Of a stretch of 64,000 bases of DNA, positions 44,383 to 53,339 are shown one piece after another. Position numbers and translations under genes: made by a program. The stretch comes from Hyphomicrobium sp. 99. GTDB lineage: Bacteria; Pseudomonadota; Alphaproteobacteria; Rhizobiales; Hyphomicrobiaceae. The stretch's first letter is position 1. Each line of letters opens with the position of its first letter. The DNA lies in the NCBI RefSeq assembly GCF_000384335.2, contig NZ_KQ031382.1, positions 3,049,545-3,113,544 of the forward strand. The letters are read 5' to 3'. The notes below the pieces were generated by a model that worked only from the letters and a program-made list of their open reading frames with translations, did no database searches and had not been told where the DNA came from.

Positions 44383-46653
44383 GTGGCCCGCAAATCGAAT
44401 GTGACGCGAGCTCCTGCGAACGGCGGACTTCCGAGCAAAGAGCAGATCCTTGACTTTCTGAATTCCGCTCAGGGCAAAGCCGGAAAGCGCGAGATCGCGC
44501 GTGCCTTCGGCGTATCGGGCGGCGCGCGGATCGCATTGAAGCGTCTGCTGGCCGAGATGGCGGAAGAGGGCACGCTCGCAGGCGATAAAAAGCACATGCG
44601 CGAGAAGGGCAAGCTCCCGCCCACCACGACGCTTGAAGTCACCGGCCGCGACAAGGACGGCGATCTGATCGCCAAACCGCTTCACTGGGAAGAAGACGAC
44701 GGCAAGCGGCCCATCGTTCGCATCGTAACCGGTCACGGTCGCGACGTCGAAATCGGCATCGGCGATCACGTTCTCGCTCGCCTCGAAAAGCTCCCGCGCG
44801 GGAGTGGAGGCGCGCAATACGAAGCGACGCCGATCAAGAAACTCCCGCGCGAAAAACGCCGGCTTCTCGGCATCTATCGCGCATCGAAGCGCGGCGGCGG
44901 CACCATCGAGCCTATCGACCGCAAGGAACTGAAGAGCTGGCAAATTCTGCCGGATGACACCGGCGGCGCCAACGACGGCGATCTCGTTCGCTTTCAATTG
45001 AACCGCCGCGGACGCTTCGCGACGCCGCGCGCCGAGATCGTTGAAAGCCTCGGCAATCCTGACGACCAGCGCAAGATCTCGCTGATCTCAATTCATGCGC
45101 ACGGCATCCCTGAAGACTTCCCGGAATCGGTCATCCAGGAATGCGAGACGCTGACGCCGCCAACGATGAAGGGGCGGATCGATCTTCGCGATATCCCGCT
45201 CCTGACCATCGATCCCATTGACGCCCGCGATCACGACGACGCCGTCCACGCGGCGCCCGACACGGACGGAAAAAACTCGGGCGGCTTCGTCGTAACGGTC
45301 GCCATCGCCGACGTCGCTCAATACATCCGCCCTGACTCGAAACTCGACCGCGAAGCGAAACTCCGCGGCAACTCGGTCTATTTCCCGGATCGCGTCGTGC
45401 CGATGCTTCCGGAAAAGATTTCGAACGACCTCTGCTCGCTACGCGAACTCGAAGAGCGGCCCTGTCTCGCCGTCCGCATGGTGTTCGACAAGCATGGCGA
45501 AAAACGCAGCCACACATTCATCCGCGCGATGATGAAATCAGCCGCCAAGCTTTCGTATCAGGAAGCCCAGGCCGCGATCGACGGCAACGTATCGGACAAG
45601 TGTCAGCCGCTGATGGAAAGCGCGCTGAAGCCCTTGTGGGAGGCCTACAGGGCCGTCGCCAGGGCGCGCGACAAGCGTGGCCCGCTCGACCTCGATTTGC
45701 CCGAGCGCAAGATCCTGCTCAACGCCGAAGGCAAAGTCGATCGTGTGGTCACGCCACAGCGGCTGGAAGCGCATCGCTTGATCGAAGAATTCATGATTCA
45801 AGCGAACGTCGCGGCTGCCGAGACGCTCGAGGAAAAACGCCTGCCCCTCGTCTATCGCATCCACGATGCACCAAGCCCGGAAAAGTTGAAGGGCCTCAGA
45901 GACTTCCTCGAAACCCTCGACATGAAGGTCCCGCACGCCGGCGCGCTGAAGCCGGAAGCGTTCAATCGCGTCCTTGCGCAAGCGAAGGATTTGCCGGTTC
46001 CCGACCTTATCAACGAGGTGATCCTGCGTTCGCAGTCGCAGGCCGAATACAATCCGAAGAACATCGGACATTTCGGACTGAACCTCGTGCGTTACGCACA
46101 CTTCACCTCGCCAATCCGCCGCTACGCCGATTTGATCGTGCATCGCGCACTGATCCGCGCGCTTGATCTTGGGCCCGATGGTCTGAGCGATGAAGAAATC
46201 CCGCACCTCGCCAGCATCGCGAAAGCGATCTCCGACACTGAGCGCCGCGCCATGTCCGCAGAGCGCGAAACAACGGATCGCCTCATCGCCGCTCACCTCG
46301 CCGATCAGGTCGGTGCGACATTCCACGGCCGCATCGCAGGCGTCACGCGATCGGGACTTTTCGTAAAGCTGAAGGATACTGGGGCCGACGGCTACATCCC
46401 GATCTCGAGCCTCGGCAACGATTACTACCATCACGTCGAAGCGGCCCACGCTCTGGTCGGCGCGCGCACGGGCACCGGATATCGCCTGGGCGATACGGTG
46501 GAGGTTCGCTTGCTCGAGGCTATCCCCTCGGCCGGAGCGTTAAGATTTGAAATGCTCACCGAGCCGTCCAAGGGGAATTTCGGCTCGAAGGTGCTCGGAA
46601 ACCGCAGCCGGCAGCGAAAGCCTGGAAACAAGTTCCGAGGCCGGAGTAGATAA
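44383..46653 (+). CDS. rnr: Ribonuclease R
   Basis: 756-residue 3'-5' exoribonuclease that degrades structured RNA and takes part in RNA quality control with SmpB-tmRNA. An N-terminal winged-helix segment ('SAQGKAGKREIARAFGVSGG') is followed by cold-shock domains. The RNB catalytic domain carries the acidic set in 'LLTIDPIDARDHDDAVHA', and a C-terminal S1 domain has 'GRIAGVTRSGLFVKLKDTGADGYIP' style sequence. A short Arg-rich tail ends it. GTG 44383 with GAGG six bases upstream. Part of the topA-rnr-DUF983-NUDIX run. Confidence 0.97.
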   Translation: MARKSNVTRAPANGGLPSKEQILDFLNSAQGKAGKREIARAFGVSGGARIALKRLLAEMAEEGTLAGDKKHMREKGKLPPTTTLEVTGRDKDGDLIAKPLHWEEDDGKRPIVRIVTGHGRDVEIGIGDHVLARLEKLPRGSGGAQYEATPIKKLPREKRRLLGIYRASKRGGGTIEPIDRKELKSWQILPDDTGGANDGDLVRFQLNRRGRFATPRAEIVESLGNPDDQRKISLISIHAHGIPEDFPESVIQECETLTPPTMKGRIDLRDIPLLTIDPIDARDHDDAVHAAPDTDGKNSGGFVVTVAIADVAQYIRPDSKLDREAKLRGNSVYFPDRVVPMLPEKISNDLCSLRELEERPCLAVRMVFDKHGEKRSHTFIRAMMKSAAKLSYQEAQAAIDGNVSDKCQPLMESALKPLWEAYRAVARARDKRGPLDLDLPERKILLNAEGKVDRVVTPQRLEAHRLIEEFMIQANVAAAETLEEKRLPLVYRIHDAPSPEKLKGLRDFLETLDMKVPHAGALKPEAFNRVLAQAKDLPVPDLINEVILRSQSQAEYNPKNIGHFGLNLVRYAHFTSPIRRYADLIVHRALIRALDLGPDGLSDEEIPHLASIAKAISDTERRAMSAERETTDRLIAAHLADQVGATFHGRIAGVTRSGLFVKLKDTGADGYIPISSLGNDYYHHVEAAHALVGARTGTGYRLGDTVEVRLLEAIPSAGALRFEMLTEPSKGNFGSKVLGNRSRQRKPGNKFRGRSR

Positions 46654-46704
46654 CGCCGCAGAATGAACGCGCGGCTTGACCCGGGTGCGCCAAGGTACCA
46701 TCAA

Positions 46705-47166
46705 ATGTCCATGCTCGACACCGCCAACCACATTCCCGTACCGGACGATGCTGCAGATCGAAATGTCTGGCAGGCAATGGGCCGTGGCTGGCACGAGAAG
46801 TGCCCTCAATGCGGCGATGGCAGGCTCTACGGCAAATACCTGAAGGTCAACGACCACTGCCCGGTTTGCGCGGCCGAGCTTTTCCATCAGCGGGCCGACG
46901 ATGCCCCGCCCTATTTCGTCATGACGATCACCGCGCACGTCATCGTGGCCGGCATCCTCATCCTTGAGAGGCTCTACTCCCCACCGACGTGGGTGCAGCT
47001 GGTCATATGGATGCCCGCGCTGGTCCTGCTGAGCCTCTGGCTCCTGCCGCGCGTCAAGGGATCGTTGATCGGCTACCAATGGGCACTTCGCATGCACGGC
47101 TTCGGAGATCCAAACGAGGATCCGCCGGAAGAATTTCCGCCGCCCGACTCCGGCCCGTCAACCTGA
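46705..47166 (+). CDS. DUF983 family membrane protein
   Basis: About 153 residues. A cytoplasmic zinc-ribbon-like part has two Cys pairs ('EKCPQCGDGRLYGKYLK', 'DHCPVCAAELF'), followed by two membrane helices ('ITAHVIVAGILILERL', 'WMPALVLLSLWLLP') and a Pro/Glu-rich tail. This is the DUF983 pattern, a family of unknown function common in alphaproteobacteria. ATG 46705 has AAGG about 10 bases upstream; ATG 46663 is an alternative that adds 14 residues. Located between rnr and the NUDIX gene. Confidence 0.88.
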   Translation: MSMLDTANHIPVPDDAADRNVWQAMGRGWHEKCPQCGDGRLYGKYLKVNDHCPVCAAELFHQRADDAPPYFVMTITAHVIVAGILILERLYSPPTWVQLVIWMPALVLLSLWLLPRVKGSLIGYQWALRMHGFGDPNEDPPEEFPPPDSGPST

Positions 47167-47178
47167 CCGCGCCGCCCG

Positions 47179-47880
47179 ATGTCTGAAGCAACAAGCGTCC
47201 CGCTGAGCGAAACGCCGATACGCGACGCAGCGTGCCTCGTCGTCGTCGACGCGTCCGGATCGGAACCGACTGTGCTGATGGGCCGGCGTCACGCGAGCCA
47301 AGTATTCTTGCCCGACAAATGGGTATTCCCCGGCGGCCGCGTCGAAGAGGACGATCGCGTTCTCGCCAATCGTTTCGACGGCGGGTTCATGCCGATGGAC
47401 CTCGCCCACGAGATTAAGCCGTTCGCCCTCGCGGCTGTTCGCGAGCTCTGTGAGGAAACGGGACTGATCGTCGGCAAGAATGCGCCATTCATCGAGCAGA
47501 GCGCGGCCTGGGAAGCCTTCGTCGCTTCAGGCCATAGCCCAGCACCAGCGGAGCTTCTCCCCTTCGCACGCGCAATTACTCCGCCCGGACGCGTCCGCCG
47601 CTACGACACCTGGTTCTTCGTCGCGAAAGCGAATGCGATAACTGGAAATTCATCGTTACCCGACGGCGAACTGCTCGATCTCGGATGGTTTACGTTTTCG
47701 GCAGCAGGCGAACTCGACCTGCCTCGCATCACGAAGCTTGTTCTCGAAGATGTTGTGGCGCTCATTCAGGATGACCCGGAGATAAAGGGGCTGAACGAGC
47801 TTCTGCCCTTCTATTATTCAGCCGGATCAACCTATCGCCGCGATCTAATATCCTGTAAGGTCGCACCTCCGGCGCCTTGA
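47179..47880 (+). CDS. NUDIX hydrolase
   Basis: 233 residues. The Nudix box is split: 'WVFPGGRVEEDD' and, after an insertion of about 25 residues, 'AAVRELCEETGLIVG' with the Mg2+-binding REx2EE part intact. The insertion resembles that of coenzyme A- or acetyl-CoA-related Nudix proteins, but the substrate cannot be assigned. ATG 47179 follows the DUF983 stop by 12 bases, so it is cotranscribed. Its last codons contain the -35 box proposed for rpmG. Confidence 0.88.
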   Translation: MSEATSVPLSETPIRDAACLVVVDASGSEPTVLMGRRHASQVFLPDKWVFPGGRVEEDDRVLANRFDGGFMPMDLAHEIKPFALAAVRELCEETGLIVGKNAPFIEQSAAWEAFVASGHSPAPAELLPFARAITPPGRVRRYDTWFFVAKANAITGNSSLPDGELLDLGWFTFSAAGELDLPRITKLVLEDVVALIQDDPEIKGLNELLPFYYSAGSTYRRDLISCKVAPPAP

Positions 47881-47904
47881 CACGGCAAAGTTCGCGCGTA
47901 TGTT
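47877..47904 (+). promoter_or_regulatory. Candidate rpmG promoter
   Basis: TTGACA at 47877-47882 and TATGTT at 47899-47904 are spaced by 16 bases, a good sigma-70-type match. They overlap the end of the NUDIX gene and sit about 52 bases before the rpmG start, allowing its own strong transcription. Confidence 0.5.
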
Positions 47905-47955
47905 GCGCGCTTCCTCGCCAAGGTACATTGGCGCTTCCACTTAGGGCCAGGATCC

Positions 47956-48123
47956 ATGGCGAAACCGGTAACACAAAAAATCAAATTGCTCTCGTCGGCC
48001 GGCACCGGCTTCTTCTACGTCACGAAGAAGAACCCGCGTACGTCGACTGAAAAGCTTGTCTTCAAGAAGTATGATCCCGTCGTGCGCAAGCACGTCGAAT
48101 TCAAAGAAACCAAGATCAAGTAG
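47956..48123 (+). CDS. rpmG: 50S ribosomal protein L33
   Basis: 55-residue protein of the large ribosomal subunit, starting [20 protein letters not shown] and containing '[21 protein letters not shown]' style sequence. It lacks the zinc-binding cysteines, so it is the C-minus form typical of alphaproteobacteria. ATG 47956 has AGGA just upstream. It is too short for usual ORF lists. Final gene of the topA-rnr cluster. Confidence 0.96.
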   Translation: MAKPVTQKIKLLSSAGTGFFYVTKKNPRTSTEKLVFKKYDPVVRKHVEFKETKIK

Positions 48124-48719
48124 TCGGCGAAAATCGCCCGGCCTACGCTGGTTTGTTCTTGATAAAATCGAATGTGTTGAAAGCCCTGGCTGAAAGCGGC
48201 CAGGGCCTAAAGCAAACTCGGCAGCGGGGTAAATCGTTCCGAGACAGCTTCGCGACCCTGGCCACAACCGGGCGAGGTTCAAAGAGGGCGTTGTTCCTCA
48301 CCCAGCTTCGCGATCGATCCTCTGCAACCGTTCGAGGAGGCCACTCGTGTGGTCGCTCAGTTCGATCATACCCACTCTATCAGGCTATGCGGCGGGCCCA
48401 ATAGCGCGGGATTTTGACGGTCGCAGCCCAAACGCAAAAACAGGCAGCGCGACCCTTAAACCCGATGTAATTTCCTAGTTATCCCCACTTCGGTGCGCAA
48501 ATTGGTGCCAGAATACGAGGCGGAAAGCAACAACTGCTTTACTGTGTCGGGCGCGCAACGATTCGAACGGCAAAGTAGCGCTTAGACCGCCGCCTAAGCA
48601 CCAGAAAAAATTGCTAAAATTGGTCTGGGATCTGCAACAGCGACTAGAGTTGCGCCTGCACAACTGCTCAACAGCAACAGTACCCCCTTTCAGAAACCGC
48701 TCGAGCTTCAATCTGAAAC
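48124..48719. other. 596-base gap between convergent rpmG and the histidine kinase gene
   Basis: No convincing gene on either strand. An inverted repeat GCCCTGGC (48183-48190) / GCCAGGGC (48199-48206) with an 8-base loop lies 60 bases after the rpmG stop; it has no T-run. The rest shows nothing I can interpret. Confidence 0.45.
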
Positions 48720-49415
48720 TTAGGTCAATTGAAGCGCCGCGAGTGGAATAGCGAGAACGCAAACCACGCCGGTGGGCCGGTATTGTATTTTGCCTTTCCC
48801 ATCGATCGTTGACAGAAGACTTTGCTCAATCAATCGCGTTCCGAAACTTCTCCTGACCGGCTCCTCGACTGTCGGACCACCGCTTTCTGTCCAGGTGAGC
48901 AGTATCTGACGCCCGTCGGGATCGATCTCAGCCTGAATGTCGACATGCCCGTTTGGGACCGAGAGCGCGCCATACTTGCTCGCGTTTGTGCAAAGCTCGT
49001 TGAGAACCATGGCCAACGGAAGCGCAGCGGCGGCTGCCACATCAATCGCCGGGCTCGCGATTGAAAATCGATCCACTCCCTTTGAATTAAATGGCTCGAT
49101 TGCAACCGCGATGAGTGAACTCAGGCTCGCCTGAATCCATTTCGTTTGCAGAAGGAGGTCTTGAACCCTGCCAAGCGACTGAAGTCGCTGCCCGATAGCG
49201 CGCTGCGCTTCGACAATCGTGTCGGCGGTTTGCAGACTTTGAGAAACGATCGCCTGAACGATTCCCAGCGTATTCTTGATGCGATGATGCAGCTCTTCAA
49301 CGATAAGCTGCTGCAGTTTTCTGGCGACGTCGTGTTCCGCTGATTCCAGCCCAGCTCGCGCCAATAGTAACCTGAGGGCCTTATTCTCCCGCTCAAGCTC
49401 TATATCGGCCGACAC
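48720..49415 (-). CDS. HWE-family sensor histidine kinase without sensor domain
   Basis: 231 residues. The phospho-acceptor helix reads 'VEELHHRIKNTLGIVQAIVSQ', with the H box His in the HRxKN pattern. The ATPase N box is 'LNELCTNASKYGALS', and the WxE motif that defines the HWE family is in 'LLTWTESGGP'. Only a short coiled helix precedes the H box, so there is no PAS, GAF or membrane sensor part. GTG 49415 has GAGG five bases upstream; GTG 49505 would add 30 poorly conserved residues. It lies just beyond pleD and divK on the same strand, but 170 bases away. Confidence 0.85.
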   Translation of the reverse strand: MSADIELERENKALRLLLARAGLESAEHDVARKLQQLIVEELHHRIKNTLGIVQAIVSQSLQTADTIVEAQRAIGQRLQSLGRVQDLLLQTKWIQASLSSLIAVAIEPFNSKGVDRFSIASPAIDVAAAAALPLAMVLNELCTNASKYGALSVPNGHVDIQAEIDPDGRQILLTWTESGGPTVEEPVRRSFGTRLIEQSLLSTIDGKGKIQYRPTGVVCVLAIPLAALQLT

Positions 49416-49586
49416 ACGGAGCCTCGCATTTCTATAAGACCGCCAGCTCGACGAGCGTCCGCCTCTTATAAAGCTCGGGGAACGCCGAACCTCGGCGCCA
49501 CACACTCCATTAAGCCGACAATCTCTTCAATCGTCCAGAGACTTCCTTGACGCCTGCCGCGATCGACATTGCGGAAGGAGGCCCGC

Positions 49587-50957
49587 CTAGGCCGCGTCCG
49601 CGACCACCCTGTTTCTTCCCCGACGTTTGGCAACGTAGAGCGCGCAATCGGCACGTTTGAAAATCGTATCGGGCGTGTCGTCCGGACTTTCCAGCGTGCC
49701 GAGCCCAACGCTCGCCGTGATGCGGATGTGCTTGCCATCGCCGATGGCGAATTCATCGGATGCCACACACGCCCGCAACCGCTCGCCGACTTGATAAGCG
49801 TGCGTGAGGTCCGTGTCCGGCATGATGATGACGAACTCTTCGCCCCCAAGCCGGCACGCGAGGTCTATCCCGCGCGTATTCCGGCGAAGCCGAACCGAAA
49901 ACTCCCTGAGCACCGCATCTCCGACGTCGTGACCGTAGGTGTCGTTCACGTTCTTGAAATGATCGATGTCGGCAACGAGCATCGACAGGCTTCGGCCCGT
50001 GCGGATCGCCTCGGAAACGAGCGTCTTGAGATGCCCTTCCATGTAACGGCGATTGTGCAGGCCGGTGAGAGAATCGGTAATCGCCTGCTCCATGCTTTCT
50101 GCCAGGCGATGGCGAAGAAAGTCGGAATGGCGCTTCCGCTTGATTTGCGTCTTCACCCGCGCCAGCAATTCGTGCCGATCAATCGGGCGCATCAGATAGT
50201 CGTTGACGCCCATATCAAGACCGCGAAGCAAGCGCGCTTCATCCCCCGGCTCGACCAGCATGATGACGGGCAGATGCCGCGTGCGCTCGAGCGAACGAAC
50301 TTGCGAGCAAAGCCTCAAACCGTCGGCGCTCTGCAACGACAAGCTGACGATGAGAAGATCAAAATTGCCGTCGGCGAGCCGCACCAGCGCTGTCTGCGCG
50401 TCGCGTTCCGCATAGGTGTCGTTGACCTTCGACAGCACTTCGAATAGCCGCGCCGCCGATCTTGGATGATCGTCCACCAGCATGACCCGGCCGGATCTCG
50501 CGGACAGCGCTCGCGCGAGCGAACCATCGTCCGGAATGCCCATATCCTTGCCTGTCGACGCCCGCATGATCATCTCGTCGTTCAGCATCTTGAGACGAGC
50601 CAGATTTTTCACGCGCGTTACGAGCGCGATGTCATCGACGGGTTTGGTGAGGAAATCGTCGGCGCCGCTTTCGAGACCGAGCACCTTGTCCGACGGCTGG
50701 TCGAGAGCCGTGACCATCACGACTGGAATGTGGTGAGTGGCGTTGCTACCCTTTATGCGGCGGCAGACTTCAAACCCGTCCATGCCCGGCATCATGACGT
50801 CGAGAAGCACGACGTCGATGCTTTCGCGGCCTAGAATATCGAGAGCCTGCTGCCCGCTGTTGGCCGTCAGAACTTCAAAATACTCCGCCTGCAGCCTCGC
50901 TTCGAGAAGCTTCACATTGGCAAGAATATCGTCGACGACGAGTACGCGGGCTGTCAT
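49587..50957 (-). CDS. pleD: Response regulator with diguanylate cyclase domain (PleD)
   Basis: 456 residues, two receiver domains and a GGDEF domain. The first receiver (about 1-120) has the phospho-Asp in 'VVLLDVMMPGMDGF' and is intact. The second ('DLLIVSLSLQSADGL') lacks the Asp and acts as an adaptor, as in Caulobacter PleD. The cyclase domain has 'LTGLHNRRYMEGH' and active-site 'CRLGGEEFVI'. The RxxD inhibitory site is RGID five residues before GGEEF. It makes c-di-GMP and controls polar development. ATG 50957. It lies 24 bases after divK, in a divK-pleD operon. Confidence 0.95.
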   Translation of the reverse strand: MTARVLVVDDILANVKLLEARLQAEYFEVLTANSGQQALDILGRESIDVVLLDVMMPGMDGFEVCRRIKGSNATHHIPVVMVTALDQPSDKVLGLESGADDFLTKPVDDIALVTRVKNLARLKMLNDEMIMRASTGKDMGIPDDGSLARALSARSGRVMLVDDHPRSAARLFEVLSKVNDTYAERDAQTALVRLADGNFDLLIVSLSLQSADGLRLCSQVRSLERTRHLPVIMLVEPGDEARLLRGLDMGVNDYLMRPIDRHELLARVKTQIKRKRHSDFLRHRLAESMEQAITDSLTGLHNRRYMEGHLKTLVSEAIRTGRSLSMLVADIDHFKNVNDTYGHDVGDAVLREFSVRLRRNTRGIDLACRLGGEEFVIIMPDTDLTHAYQVGERLRACVASDEFAIGDGKHIRITASVGLGTLESPDDTPDTIFKRADCALYVAKRRGRNRVVADAA

Positions 50958-50981
50958 GGATCACAAATCTGCGAGACGGAC

Positions 50982-51416
50982 TTACGGCTTCGACGGGCCG
51001 ATGAATTTTCGAACGGTTTCGAGAAACGCCATCACCGAGATCGGCTTTGAAATGTACGCCTCGCAACCACCGGACCGGATCCTCTCCTCGTCTCCCTTCA
51101 TCGCAAAGGCCGTAACGGCGACGATCGGGATTTCGCGGAGAGTGTCGTCGTCCTTCAGCCATCTCGTTACCTCAAGTCCGGAAACTTCCGGCAACTGGAT
51201 GTCCATCAAGATGAGATCGGGACGGTGTTTGCGCGCAAGTTCGAGCGCATCGAAACCATTTCTGGTCTGTATCGTCTTGTAACCGTGTGCGACGAGGAGA
51301 TCGTTGAAGAGCTTCATGTTGAGCTCGTTGTCTTCGACGATCAGAACAGATCGCGTCGTAAGCCGCGTTTCAGGCACGCGACGCTCGACGTTCGTTCCGG
51401 ATTCCTGATACGTCAT
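50982..51416 (-). CDS. divK: Single-domain response regulator DivK
   Basis: 144 residues, mainly one receiver domain with phospho-Asp in '[17 protein letters not shown]' and the switch residues in '[15 protein letters not shown]' and 'YISKPISV'. DivK is the cell-cycle regulator that is phosphorylated by DivJ/PleC and acts toward CtrA control. The classical start region is '[20 protein letters not shown]'; an N-terminal extension of about 25 residues is present from ATG 51416 (GTG 51428 also possible). Directly upstream of pleD. Confidence 0.94.
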   Translation of the reverse strand: MTYQESGTNVERRVPETRLTTRSVLIVEDNELNMKLFNDLLVAHGYKTIQTRNGFDALELARKHRPDLILMDIQLPEVSGLEVTRWLKDDDTLREIPIVAVTAFAMKGDEERIRSGGCEAYISKPISVMAFLETVRKFIGPSKP

Positions 51417-51533
51417 AGAACCGCCCACTCTCCATCGCGGCCGTTGTGCACCGATTCTCGGCTAAATCAGGGGTTCATCTTTGCCCCGAAAGCCGTAACC
51501 AACAGTTAACGCCAGCTATCGATAGGAAACTCA

Positions 51534-51842
51534 ATGATTCGGTCCCGACCGAAGCCCACGTCTAAGAAATCCATGTCTAAGGATGACGCCGAAGCTTTAG
51601 CGTTGCAGGTGCTGGCTTTTCTTCTCGGGGATTCAACGCAGAGCTCGCGTTTTCTCGCGCTGACAGGAATTACACCCGACGACCTTCGAAACGTCGCCAG
51701 CTCACCCGAGATTCAGTCTGCGACGTTCGAACACATTCTTTCCGACGAAGGACTTTTACTGTCGTTCTGCCAGGAAGCCGGCGTCGATCCGGCAACCATC
51801 GGTCCAGCCTATCATTTGTTGGCGGGATCTGATTTCTCATAA
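51534..51842 (+). CDS. DUF3572 family protein
   Basis: 102 residues. The core 'DDAEALALQVLAFLLGDSTQSSRFLALTGI' and 'ILSDEGLLLSFCQEAGVDP' match the alphaproteobacterial DUF3572 family, small helical proteins of unknown function. AGGA seven bases before ATG 51534 supports the start. It is divergent from divK, an arrangement shared with other Rhizobiales, which hints at co-regulation. Function unknown. Confidence 0.9.
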   Translation: MIRSRPKPTSKKSMSKDDAEALALQVLAFLLGDSTQSSRFLALTGITPDDLRNVASSPEIQSATFEHILSDEGLLLSFCQEAGVDPATIGPAYHLLAGSDFS

Positions 51843-51877
51843 CCGCCACGCACCGCAGCGAGGCAATTTCGTGCTTG

Positions 51878-52747
51878 CTAGTGGACGGCCTTCGTATCCG
51901 GACATTTGCCAGGAGCAAGCAATGTCAGCTCCTTCAATTGGCCTTTGATCGAAAACTCACCGTAATCGATCTTCAGATCGCTCGTGACGCCGTTCTCGAA
52001 ATAGCGAAAGGATAGCTCGTAAGCAGGCGTTTGATCGTGCTTGTCCTTGCCGGCCTCGAAATAACTGATCATCATCGGCCAGGAATCCACGCTCGTCAGC
52101 GCATCCGCTCCCTTGAACGATGCTGGCGTAGCCCTGGCGTCCCTGTCGTATTTTTTGCCGATGACCGTATTGGTCAGATAATATTTCTCGCCCTGCTCCG
52201 ACCCATCGTAGAGATTGGCCGCAAACATCTTCACGCCGCTCTTGGCCGCCTGCACAAGAGTCGAAGCGTGTTGCATCGGAAAGTAGATATCCTGGGGCAA
52301 CGCCACGCGCTTTTTCGCAGGCTTCACGAGATCGACCCCGACGACCGGCGTCGCACCCTTCGAGCGCGCGGCATCACCTTGGCTCGTGTCGGCAAGCTTA
52401 TCGTTTTGATATTGCGTCGATGAAAATCTGAGCTTCTTCGCGTCGGCCTCTTCCCAACTCGAGTTCCTGAGATCGCTGAGCGTCTCTGTTCCTTCCTGGT
52501 TGGTCATCACGGTCACGAAACGCATGTTTTGCGTGTAGCCATCACAGGCCGAACCGCTCAGCTCGTAAACCATCCGGCCGGTGACGCCGGTAACGCCGGA
52601 GCCCGCTGTTGAGTCTCCCATCGTAAGCTCATAGACGGCGCGATGCGGGGCGAACGGGATAAGATCGGCGGCAGAAGCCGGTTGAACAGGCGTTGCACCT
52701 GCGAGAACGAGAAGCGCGAACGTGGCATAGCCTTCACGCATAGTCAT
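51878..52747 (-). CDS. eipB: Cell envelope integrity protein EipB (DUF1849)
   Basis: 289 residues. A signal peptide ('GYATFALLVLAGATPVQPASA') leads into a periplasmic beta-rich domain with 'FAPHRAVYELTMG' at its start. Two cysteines, near residues 68 ('GSACDGY') and 282 ('GKCPD'), fit the conserved disulfide of EipB, a beta-spiral envelope-stability protein first described in Brucella. ATG 52747 with a second ATG two codons later. It is divergent from the RidA gene and downstream of nothing obvious. Length matches the family. Confidence 0.92.
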   Translation of the reverse strand: MTMREGYATFALLVLAGATPVQPASAADLIPFAPHRAVYELTMGDSTAGSGVTGVTGRMVYELSGSACDGYTQNMRFVTVMTNQEGTETLSDLRNSSWEEADAKKLRFSSTQYQNDKLADTSQGDAARSKGATPVVGVDLVKPAKKRVALPQDIYFPMQHASTLVQAAKSGVKMFAANLYDGSEQGEKYYLTNTVIGKKYDRDARATPASFKGADALTSVDSWPMMISYFEAGKDKHDQTPAYELSFRYFENGVTSDLKIDYGEFSIKGQLKELTLLAPGKCPDTKAVH

Positions 52748-52858
52748 TTGGCTTACTCGCTTTCCAGCTCGGCATACTTACAACTATCCCAATCTAGTTC
52801 GCAGATAAAGCGTTGCAAAGAGGCGCTAGCACGGCACAAGCTGCGCCGAAATCTAACT

Positions 52859-53335
52859 ATGGGTAATTATGACATGACAACAGTCGAGCAAAGGCTTTCC
52901 CAGCTGGGCCTTAAACTGCCGGAAGCACCCCAACCCGTCGCCAATTACGTGCCTTTTCTGATCTCGGGGGATCAACTTTTCATTTCCGGACAGGTCGCCA
53001 AGGACGCCACCGGCCGCCTGCTGACGGGCCGTCTCGGCGCGGACGTTTCCGTCGAGGACGGACAGGCCGCGGCGAAGGCCTCGGCCCTGAGCGTGCTGGC
53101 ACAGGCGAAGGCTGCTCTTGGTGATCTCGAACGGGTTGTCCAAGTCTTGAGACTGACCGGCTTTGTCGCCTCGACACCGGAATTTACCGACCATCCGAAA
53201 GTCCTGAATGGCGCGTCAGACCTGCTTGTCGCAGTTTTGGGCGACGCTGGCCGCCACACAAGATCCGCCGTCGGCGTCGCGAGCTTACCGCTCGGCGTCA
53301 GCGTTGAAATCGACGCCATCCTGAAAATACGCTAA
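52859..53335 (+). CDS. RidA-family (YjgF/YER057c/UK114) protein
   Basis: 158 residues of the RidA superfamily, whose members hydrolyse reactive enamine/imine intermediates or act on related substrates. Core motifs: 'FLISGDQLFISGQVAKD' and 'LGDLERVVQVLRLTGFVAST', and 'GRHTRSAVGVASLPLGVSVEIDAI', with the Arg equivalent. It belongs to the YjgH/YoaB-like longer branch by its N-terminus. ATG 52859 or ATG 52874. The glycerophosphodiesterase gene begins 4 bases after its stop, so both are cotranscribed. Confidence 0.92.
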   Translation: MGNYDMTTVEQRLSQLGLKLPEAPQPVANYVPFLISGDQLFISGQVAKDATGRLLTGRLGADVSVEDGQAAAKASALSVLAQAKAALGDLERVVQVLRLTGFVASTPEFTDHPKVLNGASDLLVAVLGDAGRHTRSAVGVASLPLGVSVEIDAILKIR

Positions 53336-53339
53336 CGCC

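Noticed and set aside
48183..48206. rpmG terminator
   Set aside because: The 8-bp hairpin is perfect but has no T-run on either strand and is 60 bases from the stop, so it is noted only as an inverted repeat.
51506..51516. CtrA half-site TTAAC between divK and the DUF3572 gene
   Set aside because: Only one half-site is present at proper spacing, which is expected by chance in an intergenic region.
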